64,000 bases of DNA from Sacculina carcini. Its lineage: Eukaryota > Arthropoda > Thecostraca > Sacculinidae. Below the pieces are notes generated by a model, which saw only the letters and a program-made list of their open reading frames with translations, was not told where the DNA came from and ran no database searches. Of the stretch, positions 1-10,560 are shown one piece after another. The stretch spans positions 3,058,781 through 3,122,780 of the forward strand of contig OU696594.1 of the NCBI GenBank assembly GCA_916048095.2, read 5' to 3'. The position numbers and the translations under genes were made by a program. Position 1 is the first letter of the stretch. Each line of letters starts with the position of its first letter.

Positions 1-48
1 CCCCCCCCCTCAACCCCCCCATCGGAAGAATCCTGGCGCCGCCACTGT
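1..48. mobile_element. hAT-type element, right end only
   Basis: The window opens inside a C-rich stretch that ends with CCTGGCGCCGCCACTG, the reverse complement of the terminal sequence of the elements at 39402-39599 and 61959-62351 (CAGTG-GGCGCCA). Only this end is visible; the rest lies left of position 1. Confidence 0.55.
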
Positions 49-321
49 TTCAATGGTGCAAACCATTTCAGAGTCCCAACTAGGAGAAAATGTGCCGGAT
101 ACTTGAAGGTGCCGGATACTCGGATGCCGGATAAGAGGGTTTGTACTGTATTGAACTTTGTATTATGGATGCGCCATGATTTTAGGCTGCTTATCGTTAA
201 TAACACAACATAACATATATAGCAGCTGTACCTGCACCAGAAGTTTTATAGTCAATAAATAGTTATTGGGGGAATGGCTCGGGAATGGTGTTATTGGAGA
301 TACTGCATTTCAGTGCACTAA

Positions 322-440
322 AATTATTATTAGTATTAATTACAGACAAATACAGTACCATGTGCGGGAAGCGCCCAAAAGACCTAGAGAGAGATCAAGA
401 TAAGATCACTTCATTCGATAACACTCCATAGTTTCATTCC
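322..440 (-). repeat. SINE-like repeat with (TAA)n tail
   Basis: In reverse orientation this carries the same core as copies at 34585-34745, 56540-56680, 59195-59345 and 59690-59822: a CTTCC-AGTACA-like stretch, a GC-rich middle and a tail of TAA repeats. The autonomous partner is not identified. Confidence 0.5.
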
Positions 441-512
441 ACCTACACTCCTCAAAAAATGACAACTATCCACAATAAAAATATATATTATTCAATAAAT
501 ATGAATAGGTAA

Positions 513-830
513 GTGTCAGCTAAACGCGGCAAAGCCCTCTCACCTTCGAACAGTTTAACTGTGCATCCGACGAGAACACGCTCACACAATACGAATTGTC
601 ACCCAGACAGACACGGCAGCGATGCATTCAAAGCGAAAGCCACCAACAGAATGACGCTCGACCGCTCGCAAAACCACCTTCACACACGCCAGCTGATACC
701 CGCCTCCGGCAGTAGGCTCAAGTCGCGGCCAATCAGCGCACGCGTTACAAGGCGGCGCTACACACGCGCCAGCCAATCAGCGCACGCGTCTCACTAGAAA
801 CACTCGAACGTCCTAAAACTTTCAGTGGCG
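513..830. promoter_or_regulatory. CpG-rich stretch with paired CCAAT boxes
   Basis: The 17-bp sequence CCAATCAGCGCACGCGT occurs twice (729-745 and 773-789) in a GC- and CpG-rich island inside AT-rich DNA. Paired CCAAT boxes in a CpG-rich island are promoter-like, but no gene can be attached to it and it may be part of a repeat. An open frame across it has no recognisable protein. Confidence 0.25.
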
Positions 831-1270
831 TCCAAACTAACGCCACAATAAAAATAAATATTAATAAATGAGTAAATAAATAAACAGCTACCAACAGATA
901 AATAAAAACATGATAAAATGCATAACAGCAACCAAGAAAAAAACAACAACAGAACAATTGAAAATTCAATATAAACAATTCAATAGGAAAACATCAAAAG
1001 TAAATAAAATATTCAATAAGATATACGATAAGATAAGATTATATATAAGATGTGACGTCCATTTGTGGATAACAGTATGTAAAATGACATCGTCCAGACG
1101 GATCTAGTACAATATGGCCCTATGAACATATTAGCCACAAACGCTTGTATACTCCCATACTCTGCAATAGGGCAATATGTTCACCTCGGTCAGCGTAGTG
1201 TCAAAGACGTATCAAGAGCGGTGAGTGCGACTGTGGCGTGTGGTCAATATGCTCACTTTTCACCATAGCA

Positions 1271-1492
1271 TAATTTCAGTGGTCTTCAACACAACGCACG
1301 AGTTTGTTTACAACAGATGACTAGCAAGTAACGTACTGTGTGGTTATTGATTAGGTTAGGTTAGGTTGGTCAGGTTAGGTCAAGTTTGGTTAGGTCAGCT
1401 TACTGAACCTAGCCAATAACCACACAGTGCGTTAGGTGCTAGTCATCTGTTGTATACGAACTCGTGCGTTGTGTTGAAAACCACTGAAATTA
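1271..1492. repeat. Fold-back (hairpin) element, about 222 bp
   Basis: Two arms of about 75-80 bp are near-perfect inverted repeats: the left arm starts TAATTTCAGTGG, the right arm ends CCACTGAAATTA, and both carry the same CAACAGATGACTAGCA-type core. The loop (about 1350-1405) is made of GGTTAG-like units. It looks like a MITE or fold-back transposon; no coding capacity. Confidence 0.7.
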
Positions 1493-2416
1493 CGTACGTA
1501 TAATTACGTATAAAATTAATCTAAATTAATTTTATAATTATAATTGTATAATTTTGTGAAGTACACACACACAAAAGTACACACACACACACACCACAGA
1601 CCCTCGTCGACAATGACCCACAATGACAATATAGCATTTGGAAAATTTTAATTAACTTCAACACAGCTTTAAGCCATTGCATGGAAGAGGAATAAAGCCT
1701 CAAGTTGGAATTTTCATTTGAGTTTGATATTTCACCTATTCCATTGTAAACAAAACTTAACAGCTAATCTGTAAATCAGTCCAAATCACATTGACTATAC
1801 AGAATAATAAGCCGCTCACCTCAGGGTTTTGAAAATGTTTTTCTCAGCAACGTTGCGGTCCATTCACCGATTGACGCGAAGAGAGGTTGAAATTGAAATG
1901 TCCGAACGATGTTGAATTGATGTCGAAGCGTTGGTCACCAAATAACTCACGAACAATTAATGCATTGAAGCCAAATCGCAAACCACGAGTGAAACCAAGA
2001 GTCAAAGCTACATGTAGCAATCGCCTCTTACAAGTGGCGTGGTGACGTCACAGGTCACGTGACTTCGAGTCATATTTAACTTGGCCTCGAGAACTTCTAA
2101 ATTGTATAATAAATTATTACATTAATTTAAATACCTTTCGAATTTAAAATGAATAACTAAAAATGAGCAATTTCGACAATGAGTTCATTTCAAATCAAAT
2201 TTCTAAACTCATACAAAGAGGCATAATTTCTTAGTCTTCGTATTCTATTGCCGTCATAATCATTTTTAAATTTTCATTTAGTTGACATCACTTTATGATT
2301 TTTCTGAGAAAAACATGCCTGACATTACCGGCGACTAACGCAAGCTGGCGCAAAATAGTCGAATACGGCCGAAGCTCATTTCAGATGTTAGTGAATACTC
2401 TTAATCGTGAATACTC
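1493..2416. other. Noncoding stretch with CRE and E-box matches
   Basis: No gene is recognised. Positions 2043-2050 read TGACGTCA (a perfect CRE) and 2056-2061 read CACGTG (an E-box), close together. This could be a regulatory site, but no transcription unit supports it. Confidence 0.2.
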
Positions 2417-2940
2417 ATGAATACTCTTTCTCACCGCGTCTCCTCCTACTGTCTTGATACCATGCCGTATCAATCAGCACCTTTCTCTCATCAGTATAGG
2501 CATTACATCACACGCGGCCACAAAGATCCTCCGTGTCACCGCCGACTACACACAACCCTCACCAGACTCCGCATCGGGCACACTCTTCTCACACACAAGG
2601 AAATCTTTCGACACAATCCTCCTGCACTATGCGTCATATGCAGCGCTACGCTCGACATACAACACGTTCTGCTCCACTGTCCCAAATACAGAACTCAACG
2701 TCACCTCCTATTACACAGCTTTCCTCAATATACATCCATATCTCAGGATCTGCTTCTGTACAACCCTAGATATGTTCCTCACACCTTGAAGTTCTTGACA
2801 GACACTGGACTCACAAATCAAATATGATTACTCCATAACACTGTTATCACTTCAAATTGTTTACAATAGTAATACATCACTTTCTCTGATTTATCTTCAT
2901 ATACTTCTTTCTTGATTAAAAAAACAAACAAAACAAACAC
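2417..2940 (+). pseudogene. LINE ORF2 C-terminal fragment
   Basis: The frame 2417-2827 (136 codons) ends with a pattern typical of the C-terminus of jockey/RTE-type LINE ORF2 proteins: LRIGHTLLTH, then Cys-x2-Cys (CVIC) and a QHVLLHCPKY motif, forming the terminal zinc-binding tail. Nothing upstream in this frame encodes a reverse transcriptase, so this is a 5'-truncated copy. An A-rich, AAAC-repeated tail follows near 2915-2945. It is a different sequence from the larger LINE at 3.2-7.4 kb. Confidence 0.65.
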
Positions 2941-3398
2941 AAAAAACGCCGTTGCGTCATGTATCTGATATTTTCTCACTATGAACTCAATTCAAATATA
3001 TCTTCATTTCAACTAATATCTAGTATCTGTACACATAAGGATAATCGTATTACTGCTCTAGATATTCCCTCTAACCCGAGTTATTTTTATAACTAGGTTG
3101 AGGCAACACGAGTACAAGTAACATGCATCTTGGTGCTTGTGTAACAAAAGAGCTGTATTGTGTGATCCCTGCATCTGAGCCTAACCTGTGCTATATGCAG
3201 TAACCAATAACAATAACAACAACAACAACAACAACAAAAACAGGTCCTGGAGCTGCGACGTCTACGTCGCGGGACCACCCTCCAATCTGGAGGCCAAACC
3301 GCAGCAACAACCCTTCCAGCCTCGTCAGAGCGGCGGGGCTGTCGAGCTCCTGGGATCGGCTTCGGTCACCCGGGTTCACAGGTCTTTTTTTCAGCTCA

Positions 3399-4133
3399 GT
3401 GCAACTGGCACAAATCGTGACGCCACGCTACACATACACAAACAACAGACACAGAACCAACACCGCTCGCCTCACACTTTCATTTCCACGCATGTCACCG
3501 TCTCCTGCGGGGGCGTCGAGATATGATCCGCTCGCGATCATTTCTCGTATGCTCATACTCGCAGGAGACGTAGAACCACATCCAGGCCCGAGACACACAG
3601 ACACCTGTCACATATGTACACAGCCACTCACTACACGCCGACACACGAAAGGCTCAGTCCAGTGCAGCTCCTGCATGAACTGGTGCCATACCACATGCAC
3701 ATCACTACACAACATCACACAATACACGAGCTCATTCATCTGCTCATCATGCGCACCAATCTCATCAACACCTGCACGTACACCGACACTGGCACATTCA
3801 CCAGCATCAGTCACCTCTGTTTCATCACCATCAACATCATCGCGGTCATCAGCACCACCGACATCACCATCATTCCTATCTGCACATACAACTCGTTCAT
3901 CCTCACAGTCACCAACAGCTTCGTCCTCCTCACAAGCATCACTATCACCATCAGCACCATCCTCACTATCATCACCATCAGTTCTGCCATCATCTCCACA
4001 CTCACCACCTCCATCAACATCTCAACACCTCAACAACACTCTCACTCGCACAAACACCAACATACACCGCACACACAACATCAACATTCTCCAGCTCAAC
4101 ATCGACGGCATCAACACAAAAAACACGAACTAA
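3399..4133 (+). pseudogene. LINE ORF2 N-terminus: 2A-like motif, PHD finger
   Basis: This frame carries GDVEPHPGP at 3564-3590, the relic or variant of a 2A ribosome-skipping motif (consensus D-V/I-E-x-N-P-G-P) known at the N-terminus of several LINE proteins. A PHD-type zinc finger follows (about 3607-3760) with CHIC, CSSC, WCHTTC and CSSC pairs. A Ser/Thr/Pro-rich linker leads to ILQLNIDGI, the first endonuclease motif. A stop at 4131-4133 is a frameshift, since the endonuclease goes on in another frame. The start codon is uncertain. Confidence 0.75.
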
Positions 4134-4780
4134 CACACTTCCTCACACGACACTCCATTCACATAGCACTCATACAAGAAACAAAGTTACAACAGCACCA
4201 CAGAACACCCACCTTTCACAATTACACCACAATCCGTCAAGACCGCACTAGCGGTCGAGGCGGTGGCCTCATCACACTTATACACCGAACTATCAACTAC
4301 ACAAACACCAGCACACAGACACAAGCACTACTACCACCAAACGACACCACAACAGAACAACAATCGATCCAAATACGCACTGGCACACACTCACACATTT
4401 CAATCATCAACGTATACATTCCACCACAAACTTCACCAACAGTACCTCGCAACTACACACCAGATATACGCAACCTCACAAACACACCTAACATAATACT
4501 GGGTGGAGACTTCAACGCCAAAGATCCTGCCTGGTACAGCCACAATCCACTCACCAACAGAGGCACAGACATACTTCAACAAACAGAACATCTCTACATA
4601 CTCAACAACACTCACCAACACACTCACACCACACATCAGGCACACTATCATCCGACATCACCGACATCACATTTTGCACACCGAATCTCACCCACACAAC
4701 CACTTGGAAGGTGGTCAAAGAGCTTGGCTCAGACCACCTTCCAATCGTCATCACCACCAAAATCAGAACTGCACCAAACA
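4128..4780 (+). pseudogene. LINE apurinic/apyrimidinic endonuclease domain
   Basis: Spread over two frames: ALIQETKL (about 4168-4191) holds the catalytic Glu, RTSGRGGGLITLIH follows, then GGDFNAKDPAW (about 4501-4533) and finally SDHLPIV (about 4726-4746), the Asp-His motif. The order and spacing match the exonuclease-endonuclease-phosphatase fold that nicks target DNA in LINE retrotransposition. A frameshift lies between about 4630 and 4710. Confidence 0.8.
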
Positions 4781-5129
4781 CACCCAGGCGCACTTACACA
4801 AATTACACAAAAGCCAATTGGACACAATTCACACACGACACGGAACTAGCATTCACGCAACTCAACACAACATTCATCACAGACATAAACAAAAAAATCC
4901 AAACATTTAACTGCATCATACACAAGGCAGACAAACAACACATCCCAAAAGGACACAGAAAACACCACAACCCAAGCTTTACACAAGAAATACACACACT
5001 CATCAAACAACGCAACACACTGAAACACTCTCCGACACCACACTCACACAATACATCTGAACAAATACACGCACTCAACACCACAATCAACAGCAAGATA
5101 CATGAACAACAATCACTGAATGGCACAAC

Positions 5130-5966
5130 TACATAAAAACACTAGATCCCAGATCAAACACCACAAAACTATACAACACACTGAAAAGCATCACACACTC
5201 AAACAGCAATATAACACGCACACACGCAGCCATCACGACAGACACAACAACAGTTCCTTCAAATAAACAACAAGCAAACACACTAATTAATCACTACTCA
5301 CACATCAGCCACATCACTCCTACACAAAAAGACAGGACAGTCATCAGACGTAAACACACATTCAGCACAGATCCACTATATACACCTTTCACGCATGCGC
5401 AGACACGACACATCATACACAACATCAAACAATCATCAGCCTGTGGTCCAGATGGAATAAGTAACATCCATCTGAAACATCTTGGACCACAAGGCATACA
5501 GACACTCACCAACATATCCAACTACAGCTACTCACACAACACAATACCTCACATCTGGAAAACGGGCATCATCATCACTCTTCACAAACAAGGCACAGAT
5601 CCGACGCTACCTTCTTCACATCGTCCAATCACACTGCTCTGCACACCATCAAAAATCACAGAAGGCCTCATACTCAAACTCATCACACCACAAATCCCAC
5701 TATCACAATCACAACACGGCTTCAGATCACTGCACTCTACAACCACACTGCTCACAAAACTCACACAGACCAAGATGGGTAACATAAACACAACAAAACC
5801 ACCACACAGAACACTACTCATAACACTCGACATCAGCAAAGCCTTCGACAGAGTTCCACGACACAATCTCACAAACAAAATACTAGACACCACACTTCAC
5901 AATAACACTAAGAGATGGTTGGCCAACTATACCTTACATCAACACACTACAACAATGGTTCAGCAC
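5130..5966 (+). pseudogene. LINE reverse transcriptase, palm deleted
   Basis: Without an ATG, but the frame reads SSACGPDGISNIHLKHLGP, RPITLLCTPSKI, SQHGFRSLHSTTTLL and LLITLDISKAFDRVPRHN, i.e. RT blocks 1-4 with the first catalytic Asp. After KRWLANY the sequence jumps, with a frame change, to PYINTLQQWF, which belongs after the YADD box. The catalytic YxDD segment is therefore missing by an internal deletion, so this copy cannot encode an active polymerase. Confidence 0.8.
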
Positions 5967-6329
5967 CATGGGCGTAAATCCTGGGGGGTATGGGGGGTAT
6001 ATATACCCCCGACAAATTGGCTGGGGGTATGAATATGCAATTATACCCCCCGATAATTCTGCTGAGTTCAGTTCATTGGGTATATTGTCATCAAAATCAG
6101 CGTAGAAGGCAAATGATAACCCCACAGACCAAAAATGTAAGAAATTTTAAATATGTGAATAATTATATTACGCAATACACTTTTCATTGATGTATGTGTG
6201 TTGTAATTGAATGGGCGTAACATGGCTGAGGATCTCATGCAACTGACCAACTGAGGCAACTTTGAACACTAATGCAAGATGGCTGTCATCCCCCCCTCCC
6301 CCGAGCCTCGACACAAATCTACGCCCATG
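5967..6329. mobile_element. hAT-like MITE inserted in LINE (363 bp)
   Basis: Termini are perfect 10-bp inverted repeats, CATGGGCGTA and TACGCCCATG. The element is flanked by an exact 8-bp direct repeat TTCAGCAC (5959-5966 and 6330-6337), and removing it restores LINE sequence. An 8-bp duplication points to the hAT superfamily. Related copies: 46285-46556, 46797-47131 and 60404-60687. Noncoding. Confidence 0.88.
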
Positions 6330-7352
6330 TTCAGCACAAACCAACTGAACATTGCACCGGCCAAATCCACAGCCACACTCATCACCAACTGGACATCCGA
6401 ACACAACTACACACCACAAATCACCATCAACAACACGATCATCCCACACACGCACACACCAAAAATACTAGGCGTCACATACGACACACAACTCTCATTC
6501 AAACAACACATCACCAACATTAAAACCAAGGTCACTCCACGCCTCAACACACTGACAGCACTCTCACACACAACTTTCGGACACAACAAAGACACCACAA
6601 CCACCATATACAAACAGTACATCCGACCCGTGATAGAATATGCTAGCCCCGCATGGGCTAGCAATCTCGCAACACGCCACACAAACACACTTCAAACACT
6701 TCAAGACACCGCACTCAGAACAATCACAGGATGCACAGCTACCACACCAGTAGACCACCTTCATCACGAAACCAAAATACTCAAACTGACACACCACCTA
6801 AACATGAGAGGCACACAAACACTTGCAGCAGCAGTCACCAACACAGCACATCCACTACATCACCTCACAACACAAGACAACACAGACAGAAACATAAAAA
6901 CAACACCAAGCACACTTTACCAAAGACAAATTTTCACATCACTTCCACCAGCTCCCCCACGCACATCAATCAAGAAACACATACACACAGAGATCGCAAG
7001 GAAAGCCATACACTCACTACAACACAATACACTCCTACAAAGACACCCACCGAACATACACAAATCAGAAAACGCACTCACAAGGGAATACAAGGTGCAT
7101 CTGGCCAGGTTGAGATGCGGTCATCATCCTGCCCTTCTGTCATATCAGAAAAGGTTGAATGACTCAATCGATGACACCTGTCCAGATTGCAATTCAGCAC
7201 CACACACCATCACACACATCATGGAACACTGCACAGCACACACACAACTCAGACGCCAACACAAAATCAATTCAGTCAGGGACCTGTGGAACAACCCGGT
7301 CGGTGCCGTGTCTTTCCTCAGGAGCTCGAGGTTGCTCGGCCAGACAACTTGA
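6330..7352 (+). pseudogene. LINE ORF2 thumb and C-terminal domain
   Basis: The frame continues after the MITE with STNQLNIAPAKSTATLITNW (RT thumb side), PKILGVTYDTQLSFKQHI and YASPAWASN, and ends with a C-terminal zinc tail, CPDC followed by THIMEHC (about 7180-7235). It runs about 340 codons without a stop, so this segment is well preserved compared with the 5' half. The true stop is at 7350-7352. Confidence 0.8.
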
Positions 7353-7390
7353 GGAACAACAACAACAACAACAACAACAAAAACAACAAA

Positions 7391-7870
7391 TGTTCGTTGG
7401 CACGCGCGTGTGTTAGCGTGTGTGTTAGCGTGAGTGTTAGCGTGTTTGTTAGCGTGTGTTGATCGTTTCTGTAGGTATTTCTACGATTCGCTATTATCAA
7501 CAATCATATTTGAGCTAATCGTATTGTTTCCATTTTTGTCTTGAACATATTTCCCCATGTTTCTCATTAGTTGAAGCTATGGGAATGAAAGAAGTGGACT
7601 GCTATGAATGTGTATGTGAAGTATCTTTGTCAATGTTTATATCATTAATTTGTCTTGAGTTTGAGCAGGCGGGATGGATGGGAAATTTTTTTCGGGTGTT
7701 GAGGGGGATTGAGATTATTGTTCATTGTTAGCAAACATTGTTTTTATAAGCCCAGCTTTTTTCTACATTAGTATTGCTTACAACAAAAACAACATATATT
7801 TAATAAAGCGCACGATATAATGCAAAGGCGCGAAAACATGATAAAAGGCAAGAGCATGCGGAAAAAACAA
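7391..7870. other. Intergenic DNA, nothing recognised
   Basis: Apart from short GTGTTAGC repeats at 7408-7460 that follow the LINE tail, no gene or repeat was recognised. Confidence 0.4.
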
Positions 7871-7879
7871 ACGCATAAA

Positions 7880-8052
7880 AAGCACGCACAAGTGTGGTGT
7901 GATGTGAGCGAGAGAGTGTGTGTTTGTGAAAGATTGAGTGTGTGAGCGTGTTAGTGTGTCTGTGTGATCGTGTATGGTTGAATTGTATATTGCGTGCGAG
8001 AGTGTGTGAGCGAGTGTGTATAGCTGTGTCGGTTAGTGTGTAGAGTTGTTTC

Positions 8053-8130
<78 letters not shown>

Positions 8131-8375
8131 TATGCGTTTGTCGAGTATGCATGCCCCGCGGCGGCGAGCGATTGACCGGTTCGCCGTTGATTGGTTGTTG
8201 CGGCGGGTGAGGACTGTGCGTGTGTGTGTGTCCGTGTGTGCTCCCGTGTGTCACGGTGTGAGCTTAGAGTGTGTTCGAAGCGTGGTGGTGTGACGACCTC
8301 TTGTAGGCGCGCGTGGGTCGGTGATGCCCACGCGCGAGTGTCTGAATATATTTTAGTATCTGGTTTTGTTACAAC
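7880..8375 (+). repeat. GT-rich interspersed repeat, copy 1
   Basis: A repeat made of a diverged GT tract, a pure (GT)n microsatellite (8053-8129), a GC-rich core (CCCCGCGGCGGCGAGCG) with an inverted CCAAT box (TGATTGGTTGTTGCGG), a second GT tract, and a tail ending GAATATATTTTAGTAT. Related copies at 35160-35470, 42800-43150 and 45600-46010 share these blocks in the same order. Confidence 0.7.
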
Positions 8376-8399
8376 AATAAAAGACATACCGTGCACACA

Positions 8400-8531
8400 A
8401 TGAGAAAAACAAGATCAATCAGAGCTAACAACATACAATATAAAAAAGTGTACAAGAAACGCATTTATTCAGAAGAAGCAAGAAGATGTTTGTGGAGAGC
8501 AGATGAAAAGGAAGCAAAGGAACTAATTTGA
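8400..8531 (+). other. Small open frame of unknown nature
   Basis: An ATG at 8400 opens 43 codons rich in Arg and Lys up to TGA at 8529-8531. It starts right after the GT-rich repeat. No family is recognised and no splice context is convincing, so this may be chance. The following 8532-9410 shows no recognisable gene. Confidence 0.15.
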
Positions 8532-9420
8532 TGAAGCTGAGGAGGTAGAGAGTTGTGGAGGCGATGGGCAGAAAAGTAGAAGGACTTGTTAGAAGGACTT
8601 TTCTTTTGTTGATGTCATGTTCGGTTGTTTGTGCATATCCACTATTATACGATTTTTACTCTTGCTTAAGCACTCCTACCACTGTTTTTGGTTTGTGTTT
8701 CAGGTGCGTGTTTGTTTTGTGTTCCTTATGCTACTAAATGAGAACCTTCTTTTTCTTATTATTTGTTCTGGTGTGTCATATATTTATCGGTCCCCCCCTC
8801 CTCCGGATTTAAACACACCCAACTTTCGGTCTCAATCCAGGAACCATTGTTATAAAGGTGAAATTGTTATTGATATGGAATTGCGGATTACACCGCCTAT
8901 TGACTGTCTGATGTCATATCATGGGTGTTTAGGTAAATTCTAGGTGTGCGCCAATGCGGAGTATTTGTGTCGAATGTGAAATGTTGACGTGAGCGGCGTG
9001 GTTGAATATAGACAGGACGTGTTTTATCTGTGCGTTTGTAACCTCCATGCTTACATATATTTGTGTATTCCATTCTCTTTAAAAAAATTAAAATTGTCTG
9101 TCTTCAAACATAGATATTATTACAGACGGGCTAATTCATATTTGAGATGTATTTTATTTCTCGTATTCACTCTCCTGTCAGTTGTTTTTGGTAGACTTCA
9201 CAGTGGATGATTCAGAGTGCAATTTTGGGAGGGGGTAAATTAATTTGGGGGGGATTAATCTTGGGGGCGATCATTCATATACATGCATCACTATGTAATG
9301 TCTGCGATAATGCTTATATCATCTAATTCTACAGACAATATATAATATAATATTATAATATATATAATATTTTTCTTGTCCCCTTTTATTGAATCTCCTG
9401 GTTATGAGGAGTTGATGGAG

Positions 9421-9470
9421 ACATTTGGTGGGGGGCTTCAGCCCCCTGAGCCCCCTGGATCCACCAGTGA
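9421..9470. mobile_element. hAT-type terminal sequence
   Basis: The stretch ends with CCCCCTGGATCCACCAGTG, the reverse complement of a CACTGGTGGATCCAGGGG-type hAT terminus. Only this end is clear. It stops about 53 bp before the first MGST-like ATG. Confidence 0.4.
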
Positions 9471-9522
9471 CTCTTCAGATATTTGCACGAGCATATTTGA
9501 TGTTTTCGTAGACGCTGTCATC

Positions 9523-9651
9523 ATGATTCACTCTGGCGTTTTCTCTCTACGCGACCCCATCTTTTCAACGTATCTCTTCTATGCTTCTGTATTGGCTCTG
9601 AAGACCTTAATGATGTCGTTTGCCACCTCAAGACATCGCATAGCAAAAGGG
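9523..9651 (+). CDS. Mgst1: MGST1-like glutathione S-transferase, exon A
   Basis: The frame from ATG 9523 encodes 43 residues containing PIFSTYLFYASVLALKTLMM, the first membrane helix of a MAPEG protein, then RHRIAKG. The exon ends at a good donor (GGG then GTGAGT at 9652). Microsomal GST1 conjugates glutathione to electrophiles in the ER and outer mitochondrial membranes. The start is chosen because upstream sequence in the same frame is transposon-derived. The next exon (10046-10279) joins in phase 0. Whether the gene is expressed cannot be seen. Confidence 0.75.
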
Positions 9652-9807
9652 GTGAGTGTTTTGCTTTTTCATTCGTGTTGATTAACTGATATTTATATTC
9701 TCACTTTTGTGTTGAATCTTCTTGTTTTTTATGTGTTTATTTCACAATTTGCTAGCACATCTTAAATCTGCGTTTGAGTTTGTCAGTAATTCAACATAGT
9801 TAAAGTT

Positions 9808-9945
9808 TTAAGGCCTCAAGTGACAGCTGCTACACGGGAAGAAGTCGAAGCTTATGAACACACACAGGTGTGTCCCGTGCAGCTCGCTGCCACCGCAGAA
9901 CCGACCCTCCCACGCTATGACGCCACAAGGACGTAAGACGTAAAA
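9808..9945 (+). repeat. Interspersed repeat in MGST intron
   Basis: Starts TAAGGCCTCAAGTGACAGCT and ends near CGCCACAAGGACG. A second copy with the same start and end lies at 33672-33835, with a 20-bp internal difference. It sits inside the intron 9652-10045. Family unknown. Confidence 0.6.
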
Positions 9946-10045
9946 TTCAGTACCATGTTGTATCGGCAAACACCTCTGTTGTACGTCTGTGCATGGAAAA
10001 TACATTTTCCCTCATTTGCATGGCCTGTACTTGTTTGTGGTGTAG

Positions 10046-10279
10046 ATTTTCTCAAATCCGGAAGATGCGTCGGCCCGTCCCAAGGGTCAGGTGAAGTTGA
10101 ACGATCCTGACGTGGAGCGAGTACGCCGAGCCCATCTCAACGATCTTGAGAACATCATTTTGTTCCTGATCATTTTCCCACTGTATTTGCTGACGTCTCC
10201 TAGTCAGGTGGTGGCCGTCAACTTGATGAGGACGTTCACGGCTGTCAGAGTCCTTCACACCATTGTCTACCTCAACCAG
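10046..10279 (+). CDS. Mgst1: MGST1-like glutathione S-transferase, exon B
   Basis: A 78-codon exon between a TGTAG acceptor and a CAG/GTATAC donor. It encodes FSNPEDA, then the MAPEG signature VERVRRAHLNDLENII followed by helix FLIIFPLYLL, and AVRVLHTIVYLNQ. The ERxRRAHxNDxEN motif is the glutathione-binding hallmark of MGST1 and prostaglandin E synthase proteins. The C-terminal exon with the fourth helix should follow, but I could not find it on this strand, so the gene is either split by a very long transposon-filled intron or truncated. Confidence 0.85.
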
Positions 10280-10454
10280 GTATACACAAGAATGCACATT
10301 TCATTTCATTTTTATTGACCACAGTAACACCAAATGGCCCAACAAAAGACAATATTGTCCACCAAGCAAAAATACGTATACAAATATACAAATACAACAA
10401 CGAGACAATATCATCTCGAATAAAATAACAAAATGCCGATGTGACCTACACAAT

Positions 10455-10560
10455 CATTCTACACGTATACACACGCGCACACACACGCACACACACGCAC
10501 ACACACGCACACACACGCTCACACACGCACACACACACACACACTCACAACACGTAGAAT
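10455..10560. repeat. (ACACACGC)n minisatellite
   Basis: An 8-bp unit ACACACGC is repeated with small variations from about 10465 to 10548. The open frames crossing it are artefacts of the repeat. Confidence 0.8.

Larger units (their letters stand above)
3240..7390 (+). mobile_element. Degenerate non-LTR retrotransposon
   Basis: A near full-length LINE: GC-rich leader (about 3240-3500), 2A-like/PHD N-terminus, apurinic endonuclease, reverse transcriptase, C-terminal zinc tail, stop at about 7350 and an (AAC)n tail at 7353-7390. A matching (AAC)n tract at 3205-3237 directly precedes it, so copies may be nested in tandem. The coding strand is strikingly rich in A and C and poor in G. At least three frameshifts, loss of the catalytic palm and a MITE insertion make this copy dead. 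The exact clade (jockey/CR1-like) is uncertain. Confidence 0.85.

Noticed and set aside
1345..1405. TTAGG-like repeats as an interstitial telomere
   Set aside because: They are only the loop of a fold-back element, are irregular and too few.
8036..8403. Long Cys/Val and His/Thr open frames
   Set aside because: They are produced by GT/CA microsatellites; the same holds near 32440, 45750, 54550 and 62830.
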